Source of the DNA: Eledone cirrhosa
Taxonomy: Eukaryota; Mollusca; Cephalopoda; Octopoda; Eledonidae
DNA: 64,000 nucleotides
Direction: 5' to 3'
NCBI GenBank assembly: GCA_964016885.1
Contig: OZ024746.1
Location: 101,569,089 to 101,633,088 of the forward strand
Shown: positions 1 to 10,877 of the stretch, piece after piece
How the letters are laid out: each line of letters starts with the position of its first letter
Position numbering within the stretch: position 1 is the stretch's first letter
Notes under the pieces: model-generated
What the model was told of the DNA's origin: nothing
The model's input: the letters and a program-made list of their open reading frames with translations, nothing else
The model's database searches: none
Translations under genes and position numbers: made by a program

Positions 1-1520
1 TGGATTTTGTGACAAAACTAAACAAGCAGAAATCTATGTTTACAAAACTATTGTCACATCATGAGAGTGTCGTAGAAGCAGGTTTTATTGTCATATAATC
101 TTGTAATAAACAACAAACCATTCTCAGATGGAGAGTTTCTAAAACAATACATGATGGATTGCGCAAGCATTGTGTGTCCTGAAGTGAAAGGTAAATTTGA
201 AAGCATTTCATTATCAAGATGGACTATTGAACAATGCATTGATGTAATAAGTAACAAGTTGACTCAGCAGCTGGGAGCTGCCACCAAAGATTTTGTGTGG
301 TACTCTGTAGCCCTAGATGAGAGTACTGACATCCAAGAAACTGCTCAGTTACTCATCTTTACTCATGGAATGAATGAGAATTTTCATGTCACAGAAGAGC
401 TCCTTTCACTAGAGCCCACGAAAAGCACAACAACAGGTCAGGATTTGTTTGAATCTGTGGTCAATTGTGTTGATAAAAATGCTTTATCATGGGATAAGTT
501 GGCAAGCATGACAACAGACGGTGCCCGGACATTAACAGGAAAACATGTGGGCATGGTGAAACTCATTGAAAATAAGATCAGAAAAGGCCATCATAATCAT
601 GCTCTGTGGTCTTTCCACTGCATTTTGCACCAAAAGAGCCTGTGTAAAGCTGCACTGAACTTGAAGCATGTGGTAGATCTGGTGGTAGGTGTAGTAAACT
701 CTATTAGGGCAAGGGCACTGAATCACTGACAGTTCAAATGTCTGCTGGAAGACGTGAAGGCTGAGCATGGAGATGCACTCTACCGCAACAATGTGCAGTG
801 GTTGAGCCTGGGTAAAGTGCTGAAGAGAGTGTGGGGGTTGCAAGAAGAAATCCTTCTCTTTCTGGACATGAAGGGGATTTCTTGTGACTGTCCTGTGAAG
901 ACTGGAGATATGAACTAATGTTTGCAGTTGACATTTTTGATAAACTAAATGATCTGAATGTGACATTGCAGTGAAAGGATCTGTTTGCTTATGAAAGCAT
1001 GTCACGTCTTTTCAGGCAAAACTTGCTTTGTTCTCCAGGCAAGCAGATAAAGGAAAATTCTGCCATTTTTCTTTATTAGGGAAGAAGAAAGAGCCTGCAA
1101 ATGTCTCCTCAAAGATCATGCATCAGTTGATGAGTTTAAAGGAGGAGATTGAAAGGTTTACAGATTTCAAAAACATTGAGCCTGAATTCAATTTAACTTT
1201 CCCTTCCAATACTGATATTGATGCAGCACCTGAAGAAATACAGCTTGAACTAATTGACATGCAAGCAGATCACTCGTTGAAAGAAATGTTTCATTCTGTG
1301 CCATTAATAGAGTATTACAAGTCTTTTTCAAATGAAAAATTACCAATGTTTGAGAAGCTTTGTTGCCAGATTGTTTTCTATTTTGGGGTCAACTTACATC
1401 TGTGAACAGAGTTTTTCCTGTTTTAAAATAACCAAGTCCAAGAACAGATCCATGATTTCAGACACAAACCTACATGCAATCCTGAGAATTTCTACCAGCA
1501 ACCTTGAGCCAGATTTTTAA
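1..1520 (+). pseudogene. hAT-family transposase remnant, runs off the left edge
   Basis: Broken DNA-transposon transposase of the hAT superfamily, of the sort annotated in animals as ZBED-like or GTF2IRD2-like. Seen: reading is already open at base 2, so the 5' end lies outside the window. The longest open piece (88-729) carries the segment VALDESTDIQ, which fits the first catalytic Asp region, and later MTTDGARTL, a typical second-Asp context. The C-terminal pieces (1028-1405 and 1332-1520) end with CEQSFSCFKITKSKNRS, typical of the hAT C-terminal dimerisation region. A TGA at 727-729 stands where a CGA (Arg) would be expected, and frameshifts follow near 900, 980 and 1390. No zinc-finger BED domain is visible because the start is missing. 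Certainly inactive; the superfamily is confident, the exact family is not. Confidence 0.8.
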
Positions 1521-1654
1521 AAAATTGTAACAAATTGTGACCAGTTGTATTTGTCTCATTAAGGAGGTAGATTTTACAGCAGTTGTAGTTAAAAGCAACA
1601 GAAATGTCTAGCTTGAATGACTAAATATCCATCACTCTAATAATTATAACTCCA

Positions 1655-1800
1655 GGTTGTATGTAGCTGTGTGTATGTATATATGTATATGTATGTGTGT
1701 ATGTATGTATAAAAATGTGTAAATATGTATATACACATGTACATATGTATGTATATATGTATCTGCATGTGTGCATGTGTATGTATATGCATGGGGACAT
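1655..1800. repeat. TATG/TATA-rich microsatellite
   Basis: Imperfect tetranucleotide TATG/TGTA repeat. A related block of TATGTATG and ATATAT lies at about 2078-2165. Any open frame here is simple sequence. Confidence 0.85.
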
Positions 1801-2075
1801 AGAAATAATCGGGCTTGATACCTGATCACGCGGTTAAACCACTGGGAGTGAAGGACCCCTAGCCTTTGTCAGGGCATTTTTCTAGGAGAAGGCAACTCAG
1901 GAAACTGGGATAACTCCAATATAAAACCTGCGCAGGTTATAGCTACTGTCGCTCAGAGAGTGGGATTGGCTCAGTGCAGTCTTTCCTCACCTTGAAAATA
2001 TTCTTCACGCACAGGCATTGCACGATAGCATAATGTTATATTGTGCAATGGCCATACTCGATAACGAGGGGGCAG
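1800..2075. other. Unclassified dispersed-repeat-like block
   Basis: A block of more balanced composition between two TATG microsatellites, the usual position of small transposable units in this window. It contains an imperfect hairpin around 2020-2048 (tgcacgatagc... tattgtgca). No coding frame and no Pol III boxes seen. Probably a small repeat of unknown class. Confidence 0.35.
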
Positions 2076-2269
2076 CCATCATGTATGTATGTTGCATGTA
2101 TGTCTGTTATATATATAATCTATGTATGTTGTATGTATGTCTGCTATATATATAATCTATATGGAATGGTGTGTAGAGGCAGAGTTCAAGAAATTACATA
2201 AATAATTAACTAACTTTGAAATATTAGCTGTGTGAATTGTGTGAACAGTAATAGCAACATGTCTCCACT

Positions 2270-2853
2270 TCCCCACCATAACAACACCACCGCATCCATA
2301 ACAACACCACCGCATCCATAACAACACCACCATAACAACACCACCATAACAACGCCACCACCAACACCACCACCACCACCACTACAACACCACCACCATC
2401 ACAACCACCACCATCACAACCACCACCACCACAACCACCACCACCATCACAACCACACCATCACAACCACCACCACCACCATCACAACCACCATCACACC
2501 ACCACCACCACTACCACAACACCACCACCATCACAACCACCACCACCACCACAACACCACCACCATCACAACCACCACCACCACCATCACACCACCACCA
2601 CCACCATCACAACACCACCATCACAACCACTACCACAACACCACCACCATCACAACCACCACCACAACACCACCACCATCACAACCACCACCACCACCAC
2701 CACACCACCACCACCACCACCACCATCACAATGACTACCATCACAACACCACCACCATCACAACACCACCATCACAACCGCCACCATTACCACACCACCA
2801 TCACAACACCACCACCATCACAACACCACCATCACAACACCACCATTACTGAC
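2270..2853. repeat. CAC/CAA trinucleotide-rich array, about 580 bp
   Basis: Irregular tandem mixture of ACC, CACCAC, ATCACAACC and AACACCACC units. One strand has almost no G and the other almost no C, an extreme strand asymmetry. Followed by a short (TA)n. No gene. Confidence 0.95.
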
Positions 2854-2917
2854 ACAATGTATATATATATATATTAATTCCAAATATTAACAAAATAGAT
2901 ATTCTTGTGATCAATTA

Positions 2918-2984
2918 TATTTTATTATACATATTTCCGAGGTACTGAATTAAGTTCAACAGTACGTCCTCATCAGATAAAATA
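2918..2984 (-). ncRNA. Hammerhead ribozyme candidate 1
   Basis: Read on the minus strand: stem I 5' UAUUUUAU, core CUGAUGA, stem II closed by GUACUG/CAGUAC, GAAA, an eight-base near-self-complementary stem III (AUAUGUAU), cleavage-site A, and stem I 3' AUAAAAUA pairing fully with the 5' strand. An extra G precedes GAAA. The order is that of a type I hammerhead, known from Penelope-like elements and retrozymes. Activity is inference. Confidence 0.7.
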
Positions 2985-2989
2985 AAATG

Positions 2990-3220
2990 ATACATGATAT
3001 ACCCTGACATGGTAGATGGTTAAGATTTAATCAAGGTAGTCTGCCACTGTAGAGTGCTTCCAATCTATTGTAAAACTCATTCTTTGATGTATTCATTGAA
3101 TCTTGTTTAACTCTTAAATATATATGTAGGAGGTTAGTTTTATTGTAGCACAATAAAGCAATGCAAATATTGGATAAGTAGCACTCTACAGTTTGTAGGA
3201 CTGGAGTATAAATAATATAA
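2990..3220. other. Non-coding flank of hammerhead repeats
   Basis: Part of the dispersed hammerhead repeat. 3050-3115 resembles the reverse complement of 34650-34714, and 3126-3220 matches 33845-33940 in the same orientation. No coding frame. Confidence 0.6.
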
Positions 3221-3249
3221 GATCAAAAGATGGTTAAAAGAGTTCCAAG

Positions 3250-3320
3250 TATTTTATTATGCGCATTTCAAAAACAAATATCATCATGGGATGATATCTG
3301 CGTTCTCATCAGATAAAATA
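3250..3320 (-). ncRNA. Hammerhead ribozyme candidate 2 (left arm of P1)
   Basis: Minus strand: stem I UAUUUUAU/AUAAAAUA (8 bp), CUGAUGA, long stem II with AUAUCAUC pairing to GAUGAUAU, GAAA, stem III formed by the self-complementary AUGCGCAU, then cleavage-site A. All positions required by the consensus are present. Confidence 0.72.
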
Positions 3321-3411
3321 GGGAGACATGATATGAAGCTTAAAAAACACTTGTGTTGATTTAAAACTTCACTATTCACAAGTGTTTTTTAAGCTTCATA
3401 TCATGTCTCCC

Positions 3412-3482
3412 TATTTTATCTGATGAGAACGCAGATATCATCCCATGATGATATTTGTTTTTGAAATGCGCACAATAAAATA
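3412..3482 (+). ncRNA. Hammerhead copy, right arm of P1, damaged
   Basis: Mirror of candidate 2 on the plus strand with intact CUGAUGA (3420-3426) and GAAA (3463-3466). Stem III reads AUGCGCAC: the U that should pair with the last A of GAAA has become C, next to the cleavage site. Probably inactive. Confidence 0.6.
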
Positions 3483-3602
3483 CTTGGAACTCTTTTAACC
3501 ATCTTATGATCCTATATATATATATATATATATAACAGAAAAGACGAGGAAGTTTTGTTTACATATGAATAATATTTATTGCGTATCGACATGTTACGGG
3601 TG

Positions 3603-3673
3603 TTTCACAGAGGATTGGCTCAGGTGACCCATAGAAGTTATGGACCTGACTCCAGTATAGATCTGCTCCTCAG
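3603..3673 (-). ncRNA. Degenerate hammerhead-like core, family C
   Basis: Minus strand: CUGAGGA, a possible stem II (GCAGA/UCUGU) around a roughly 50-nt insert, then GAAAC. Stem III is poor (ACACCCGU) and stem I pairs for only two bases. The insert resembles those at 16449-16509, 30063-30124 and 57106-57149, so this is a diverged member of that family. The flanks 3540-3900 are non-coding repeat. Confidence 0.4.
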
Positions 3674-3989
3674 ACTGGTGATGTGACAAAAGATATATTT
3701 TTGTTGTAGTATGTAGACCGAGAAGGTATATAGGCATTGGCCCTATTTTTTGTGTGTGGGTGTATGTGTATATTGTGGTGTAATTTGCGGCGGTGGCAAT
3801 GGGGGTGTGTATTAACCAGTATTCATGTGCGTATTTACAGCAGTGTACACGTAATTAAGGTCAATACGGAATAAATATTCTTCATACAGAAACGAAACTT
3901 CCTCGTATTTTTTCTATGATATACATTCTGCCTGTGAGTTTGGTACCAACACCAGTATTTCACCATACTTCCTACACTATATATATATA

Positions 3990-4436
3990 TACATCATCAT
4001 TTCCATTTTATATCCATTCTTTCACGCTAGCATGGGTTAGACGGGTTGTCCTGTTGTGGGTAATGCCAGGTCATACAGAACTTATTTGGGCTTGGTTTCT
4101 ACAGCTGGATGCCCTTCCTAATGCTAACCTCATTTACAGTGAGTACTGGGTGCTTTTTGTCATGATACCTACACAAACACTTTACAGTGTGGGATGGGTA
4201 CTTTTTGTCATGTCATCATCACAACCTCTTTACAGTGTGGGCTATGGGCTTCACTGGATGTATGCTTCAGCCTGTCCTCATAGATGTGTGGGGGTGGGAG
4301 GGGAGGGTGGTGAATGCTATATATATGCTTCAGCTTCAGACTATACCCGTTGCAGGGCGGGCCTTCTGTATTACTGCATAACCCCAAACATCTGTCTTGT
4401 ATCATAATCTTCTTTGAAAGGTACAATTGTGCATAT
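3990..4436 (-). mobile_element. RTE-type LINE 3' fragment, minus strand
   Basis: Begins with catcatc, the reverse complement of the LINE (GATGAT)n tail, followed by the block containing ctagcatgggttag and the ggatgcccttcctaa segment that recurs near 12850-12970, 29310-29420, 33230-33250 and 34530-34560. It is 3' untranslated LINE sequence plus the start of the C-terminal coding region. Truncated and diverged. Confidence 0.75.
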
Positions 4437-4511
4437 ATTATGTATTATATTAGATTATATATATATATATGTTATATATATATATTATATATATATATGT
4501 GTGTGCAATAG

Positions 4512-5185
4512 TAATATATGCGAACGGCAAAACATAAATGAACTAAGTGAGAAATTAGGAATAAGAGGGATCAGATGCTGTTTACTCGGGAGAAGACTGC
4601 GTTGGTATGGTCACGTGATGCGCATGAAAGATGACAGCTGTATAAAAAAGTGCAGGGCGATCAAAATTGATGGAAGTTATGGAGTAGGTAGACCCAGAAT
4701 AACCTGGGATGATTTGATAAATTCTAACCTTACACACTTGCACCTCTCTAAGACAATGTCACTGGACCGAGATCTTTGGCGCTACACAGTAATACAGAAG
4801 ACCCGCCTTGCCTAAGTACAAAGCGAAATCTACAGTCAGTAGGCCCCTCCTAACCAAATATACACCCTATCCTACTACCCCTACCCCATCCTCCCACTCC
4901 CACCAACACCAACCTTTCTCTGTAAAGTTATGTTGGTGCCACAACATCCAGTCCAAAATAAATGAGGTCGTGTGGATGTCACGACAAAAAAACACACAGT
5001 CTACACTGTAATGTGGCCGTGTAGGTAACACGGTAAAAACCTCCCAGTTCACACTGTAAACGTGGTTGGTGTTAGGAAGGGCATTCAGCCATAGAAAACC
5101 TGCCAGATAGTCCTACACGAGCGAGACATGGCCACCCGACCAATCTTGCTTCTAGCTTGGAAGATAGACGTTAAACGATGATGAT
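4512..5185 (+). mobile_element. RTE-type LINE 3' end, plus strand
   Basis: Carries the last part of the LINE polyprotein (open to the stop at 4813-4815) with LRWYGHVMRM and GRPRITWDDLI, typical of the region downstream of reverse transcriptase in RTE elements annotated near CFDP2-like proteins. A 3' UTR follows and ends in the tail cgatgatgatgaag. A second copy of the coding end lies on the minus strand at 13208-13510. 5' truncated, as is usual for LINE insertions. Confidence 0.8.
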
Positions 5186-5449
5186 GAAGATATATATATA
5201 TATAATATATATTATCTATCTATATATATATAAATGCAAGTTTACGATTCTGTGTGTCCGCATAAAACTAGCAAACTACCGGACCAAACTCCTCAAAATT
5301 ACCTGTACATATTCACTATACACTCGGACAGGTAACGGTTGAAAAAGTTTTACTTTGCAAAGCAAGGAATTCATTAAAATTCAATTTATCTTATTTTCTA
5401 ATGAATATCAAAAGAGATCATCTATTTTATTTTTTTGTTCTCCAGTCTG

Positions 5450-6085
5450 TAGATAAGAGAGTGAGGGATGGGAAGAGAGAGAGAAAGAGAGAGAGTGGCA
5501 GATGGGAGAGAAAGTAAGGGGATGAGAGAGAGGGAGTAAGGGGATGTGAGAGAGAAAGAAAGAAAGAGAGTAAGGGATGAGAGAGAGAGTGGGAGATGGG
5601 CGAGAGAGAGTAAGGAGATGTGAGAGAGAAAGAAAGAGAGTAAGGGGATGAAAGAGAAAAACGATGAAAGAGAGAGAAGGAAAGTAACCAGCGTTCTTAA
5701 CTTGTATTTATTTATTATTTTTACACACATTTTAACTCTCCCGCTTCCTTAACGTTATTTATCTTTTCTTTATTTTTTGTTCTCTATTCCGTAGAGAGAG
5801 AAATAAAGAGAGAGAAGGAGAGTAATGTGATGGGAGAGAGAGGGGGGGGGAAGTAGCCAGCGTTCATTAACTTTTATTGATTTATTATTTTTACACACTT
5901 CTTAACTCTCCCAATGTTATTTATCTTTTATTTATTTTTTGTTTGCTATTGTGAAAGGATGAGAGAGAGAAAGAAAGAGAGGAGATGAGAAAGAGAAAGG
6001 GAGTGAGGCGGATGGGGAGAAAAAGACAATAAGAAAAGAGAAAAGATGGGAGAGAGAAAAAAAAGTAAAGAGGCAGGAGAGAGGG
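5450..6085. repeat. GA-rich imperfect repeats in the Helitron 5' region
   Basis: Blocks of GAGAGA, GAAAGAGA and GGGATGAGAGAG alternate with similar T-rich segments (the tttatttattatttttacaca stretch recurs near 5703 and 5878). This suggests internal duplication of the leader. No credible gene. Confidence 0.75.
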
Positions 6086-6538
6086 AGTGTGATTGGAGGG
6101 ATTCTTTAACTAATGTGTCCGCATTTATATATATATTTACACACACATGTGTGTGTGTTACGAGGGGGGGGGGTTCTTCAGCAGACGATATATGTTACCA
6201 TCAAAGCTTATTTTCTACATATGTCTAAAGAAATCACAGATGCTTTTATAGAAGTTGTATATATGTATTTAACAGACAAAAAAAAAACGGTATTTTTAAA
6301 AGATATTATTTGAATATATTATTTTCCGCTGTTATTTGAATTAACACAGAAAATATTTTTTTTGTAGTGTTTGTCGTTTTTTGGGATACAATCTGAAATC
6401 CCAATATCTTCTACATATGTCTAAAATTAATTACACCTAATATACATTCATATAAAGAGATCATTTAAAACAACTTTACTGAGTGAACAATACATTCTAT
6501 AGTTGTTTCTATTTCGGAAGGAGTGTGGTGTGTAATAA

Positions 6539-6612
6539 TTGTTTCTACTTTTGGCACAAGGCCAGCAATTATACCAGTACATTACTGGTACCTTATTTTA
6601 TTGTGTGGTGTG
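6539..6612 (-). mobile_element. SINE fragment (family B), minus strand
   Basis: The segment with ggcacaaggccagcaatt and the following catt/actggtac motif matches the SINE pieces at 12484-12560, 15630 and (reversed) 63650-63720. Only the 3' half is present. It lies just upstream of the Helitron coding region. Confidence 0.5.
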
Positions 6613-6629
6613 TAATAATATCACTTCAA

Positions 6630-7211
6630 ATGCCTAGAAAGCGTTCCAGATCATTATATGGAAGGTCATCTTCAGAGGCTAAGAGAAAGAAAACACAGCA
6701 ATCTGAAGAAAGTGAAGAAGTTCGGCATACCCATCTAGCTGCTAACAGAGCCCAAACAGCTTTAGAACGAGCACACCGTTTGGATGAAAGGGAACAAAGG
6801 ACTGTTGCTACACGAGAACAACAAATTAAGGAACAGCAGCAAATCAGATGAAATGCTAATCAAGCACATCGTTCTACTGCCCGAGCAGGAGAACAAGCCA
6901 CAAGTAAAATGAACTGGCTGATGGGTGCTTTTTCTTACGACCCCCAAAAGGACTACAGCAGTAATCCACAAATCAACATTGGGAAAATGAACAAATGCTG
7001 CCAGTATTGTGGTGCCAAGAAGTGGGCAGCAGAAACACCAAGTCTATGCTGCTCAAAAGGCAAAGTGAACCTTAAAACAATACAAGAAACTCCTGAATTT
7101 CTGAAGAATCTGCTCCTTCAGCATACACCAGAAGCACGACACTTCAATAAATACAACATAAAATATAATTCTGCCTTTCAAATGACATCTTTTGGGGCGA
7201 CAGGAATGTGA
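6630..7211 (+). pseudogene. Helitron N-terminal region
   Basis: Start of the Helitron protein. ATG 6630 opens a Lys/Arg/Glu-rich charged helix (MPRKRSRS, later many ER, EQ and QQ pairs, likely coiled coil). A TGA at 6849-6851 interrupts it, but the same frame continues after the stop with KMNWLMGAFSYD and a CQYCGAKKW segment, a Cys pair that with later Cys residues could bind zinc, as Helitron N-terminal regions often do. The frame ends at 7209-7211. The following Helitron sequence lies in another frame. Confidence 0.75.
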
Positions 7212-7228
7212 CTGACTTTAGATTCTGT

Positions 7229-8126
7229 ACAACTTATAAAATTCAGGGATAGAGTTACCACTTAATGGGTGGCCTTCTGCCACTTTCACAGGAGCCTCAC
7301 AAATTTGTGCAGGTTTACTTCATGGGTGGAAATGAAACACAGGCACAACAAAGATTTACCAATGTCCATGGTGGATTGCAGTTCTACATAGTCATAAAGT
7401 TACAAGAAATTCTTCACCAACATCACATGTACATCAGTGTATTTAAATATGCACTGGAGCATATAAACAACACCAGAGATTGTATAATCATCATTAGGAC
7501 AGACAAACGCCCAGCTTCAGAACATGAACGCAGATTCAATGTACCTGTCACTGATGAAGTTGCAATCATAATGGTTGATGAACAGCATGAACGACGTGAC
7601 ATTGTTTTGCAAAAACAAAGTGGATATTTGGAGCGAATTTGTGAAACTCATAGAGCCTATGATTCACTCCAATATCCGCTCATCTTTTGGAATGGTCAAG
7701 ATGGATATCATTTTCAGCTACGGCAGTTCAGCCCAGGAACGGGACAAGAGACTGGCCGATCAATCAGCTGCAAAGAATTCTATGTTTATCATTTCATGAC
7801 ATGACCACTTCAACCAAGTTCTGTGATTCAAAGAAGTAACCAGCCAGTTCATGGTGGACATGTATGCAAAAATTGAAACAGAAAGATTGGGTTTTCTGCA
7901 AAGGAATCAAACTAAGTTGAGGGCAGATAACTACATCCACCTTAGAGATGCCATCAATTCTGATGTTGACCCAAGAAATATTGGCCAGCCACTCATACTA
8001 CCATCAAGCTTCACAGGAGGACCACGTTACATGCATGAACATACGCAAGATACAATGGCCTATGTCAGAAAATTTGGTCGGCCAGATCATGCAATTCAAA
8101 CTGGTCAGAAATATCAAATGAATTAA
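7229..8126 (+). pseudogene. Helitron_like_N region, frameshifted
   Basis: Second block of the Helitron protein, between the N-terminus and the Rep catalytic motifs. The frame of 7265-7804 (PQEPHKF-like start, FVQVYFMGG, PLIFWNGQDGYHF) is followed after a frameshift by 7851-8126 (DMYAKIETERL, then LPSSFTGGPRYMHEHTQD and VRKFGRPD). The latter is the strongly conserved segment just before the HUH motif in animal Helitrons. A TAG lies near 7250 within conserved sequence. The function in intact elements is unclear; here it is a relic. Confidence 0.8.
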
Positions 8127-8244
8127 TTCAAAATCAAAAACCAAAGGATCGACATGACCTCATTGCTCGGGTTTTAAAAGCCAAAAAAACTCATCTGGCT
8201 CCTAAAAGAAGGAAGAATCTTTGGTGAGCTTAGTGCCTGGATAA

Positions 8245-9613
8245 CCACTATTGAGTGGCAGAAGAGAGGTCTTTCTCACTCTCACTCACTAATCTGGTGC
8301 TAGGAGAGTTGCCTGATAAAGGTGGTGATCCAGAGCTCTTTGAAACCATCAAGTCCAAACTCATTCATAGTCCATGTGGAGTCATCAATCCAGCCTCTCC
8401 CTGCATGAAAGATCAAAAATGCAGCAAACATTATCCTAGAGCTTTTATTCGGGAAACTCGGACTGACAATAATGGATACCCCCTTTATCGTAGGCATAGA
8501 CCAGAACATGGAGGCAATAATGCAAGCCTAGCAGTTCAAGGAGAGGAGCTGACCATAAACAATCAGTGGGTCGTCCCACACAACAAATTGTTGTGTAAAC
8601 TTTTAAAAGCTTATATCAATGTTGAGTATTGCAGCTCCGTCAAGGCAATCCTATATGTCACAAAATATATCAACAAGGGCAGTGACATGGCTACCTTTAT
8701 TACTGACAAAGAACTCAATGATGGTGGGCTGGATGAGGTCAAATGGTATCAAACAGGTCGATACATCTCCAGCAATGAAGCTATCTGGCGAATCTTTGGG
8801 TTTGATATCCACCAACGCCACCCAACAGTGGTCAACCTCGCAGTCCATCTGGAAAATGGACAGAGAGTGTACTTCACTGAGATCAGTGCTCATCAGTTGG
8901 CACAAGCATCCCATGACACTACACTAACTGCTTTCTTTAAACTCGGCCATAATGATGAATCCCTCCTATATGCTGAAGTCCCAACATACTACACCTGGAC
9001 CAATTGCAAGACCTGGAATCGAAGAAAGCAGGGTCATTCAGTGGAAGGTCATGAAGTCAAGTCAAGTGATGCTATTGGGCATGTTTACAATGTCCATCCC
9101 AACAACAGAGAATGTTTTTATTTATGGCTACTTCTGCATACTGTTTGAGGACCAACGTCATTGGAGGATCTTAGGTGCTTCAGAGGAAGGGAGTGCGCAA
9201 CATACCAAGAAGCATGTAAACAGCATGAACTCCTGCAAGACAATGGACACTGGAAGAAGTGCCTAGAAGAAGCAGCAATCACTCAAGTAGCCAGTCAAAT
9301 AAGACAATTATTTGCTATTATGCTCACAGCATGTGGAATTGATGAAACTCATCTACTCTGGCAGGAGTACAAAAACAATATGTCGGACGACTATCTACAC
9401 CTAGCCCGAAGACATCATGGCAATATGTATATGGAATATACCACCAGGATTTACAATCAAGCTCTCTGTGATCTGTCCCATCGAGTTCAGGCAATGATTA
9501 GCACATTAGCTAACTGCGGGATCCAAGAGCCAGATGAAGAAATGGAGGTTGCACAAGACATTTTTCAGGAGACAAACTACGATATTCAAGCATTGCGTAA
9601 GTTTGTGGATTAA
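8245..9613 (+). pseudogene. Helitron Rep (HUH endonuclease) and linker region
   Basis: Rep nicks DNA for rolling-circle transposition. The metal-binding HUH motif is seen as His-Ser-His at 8277-8285, but in a different frame from the following open sequence, so a frameshift falls inside or just after it. The main frame from 8255 has DKGGDPELF, NPASPCM, CSKHYPRAF, and YVTKYINKGSD, the Rep tyrosine-containing motif, all typical of the family. A TGA at 9146-9148 replaces the expected Arg codon (CGA) of a conserved RG pair. The same frame then continues through CATYQEACK to 9611-9613. Length and order match animal Helitrons. Confidence 0.85.
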
Positions 9614-9653
9614 AATGAATCTCGATTGATGGATCAAAAACATTCAAAATGAC

Positions 9654-10877
9654 TGGGGAGGACTTTTCTTCATCGATGCTCCTGCTGGCACTGGCAAGAC
9701 ATTCCTCATAAACCTCCTGCTTGCAAAAGTTCGCCAAAAGCAACATATTGCCCTTGCTGTGGCTTCAAGTGTCATTGCAGCAACACTTCTTGATGGCGGA
9801 AGAACTGCACACTCCATGTTTAAGCTGCCCATAGATCTCACACGGCATGAACAATCTTTTTGCAACATCAAGAACAACTCACCCAAGGGCAAGCTTCTGC
9901 AAACAAGCAAGATGATAATTTGGGATGGAGCTACTATGAGCCATAAGGAAGAAATTGAAGCTTTGGACCGGATGATAAGGGATCTGAGAGAAAATAGTTG
10001 CATAATGGGAGGAGTGACAATGGTTCTTGCTGGTGATTTCAGACTCGAGGGACTCGAGCTGATCAGGTCAATGCCTGTCTGAAAACATCCTATCTCTGGC
10101 CCTACTTTCAGCTACTGAGCTTTACAACCAACATGCGAGTGCACTTAACTGGGAAACTTAAATTGGGAAATGGACTTCTTGAAAAGGACTCCAATGACCA
10201 TATTCAGTTGTCATTTGGCCATATCATTGACACAGAACAAGAACAGATTGCCAGAGTGTTTCCAAAGATTCAGACCAGGCAATGTGATCTGAAATGGCTC
10301 TGTGAATGAGCAATCTTAGCACCTAAAAATGTTGCTGTGAAAGAAATCAACAGAAGGCTGAAAATATGCTACAAATGACAATCACTTCTCAAGACCAGGT
10401 TGTAAACTATCCAACTGAATTTTTGAACAATCTTGAACAAGCGGGAATTCCTCGACACAACCTAATACGAAGCTTGGAGCATCGGTTATGCTACTTCGCA
10501 ATCTGGATCCTCCAAAACTTTGTAATGGCACAAGACTCATCATCAAAAATATGATGTCCAATGTTCTAGAAGTTGCAATCATGTCAGGAAAATTTGCTGG
10601 TGACAATTGTTTCATTCCCAGAATACCTCTGAAGCCAACTGATTTGCCATTTAAATTTCAAAGACTTCAATTTCCAATCAGGCTCAGTTTTGTCATGACC
10701 ATTAATAAATCTCAAGGGCAATCATTGAAAGTCATTTGGTTGAATCTGGCAGATCCTGTCTTTTCACATGATCATCTCTATGTTGGCTCAACAAGGGTTG
10801 GGAACCCTGATTGTCTCTTCATTGTGACACCACAGGGCAAAACCAAGAATGTTATTTATCCAGAGGCTTTGGAATGA
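9654..10877 (+). pseudogene. Helitron PIF1-type helicase domain
   Basis: Superfamily 1 DNA helicase that unwinds DNA during Helitron movement. Walker A is intact as APAGTGKT at 9678-9701. Walker B reads DGATM where the family has DEATM, so the catalytic Glu is lost. LAGDF follows near 10030, then a short deletion and frameshift. A TGA at 10307-10309 sits where WLCER would be expected. The C-terminal part (10488-10877) is intact, with FVMTINKSQGQS (motif V) and YVGSTRVGN (motif VI), and ends NVIYPEALE. It lies downstream of Rep in the normal order. Inactive. Confidence 0.88.

Larger units (their letters stand above)
3221..3511. repeat. Snapback palindrome P1, 135-nt arms, 21-nt loop
   Basis: 3221-3355 is nearly the exact reverse complement of 3377-3511. 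Each arm contains a hammerhead-like unit pointing away from the centre. A (TA)n tract follows directly. A second copy of the same element lies at 33936-34236. Confidence 0.95.
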
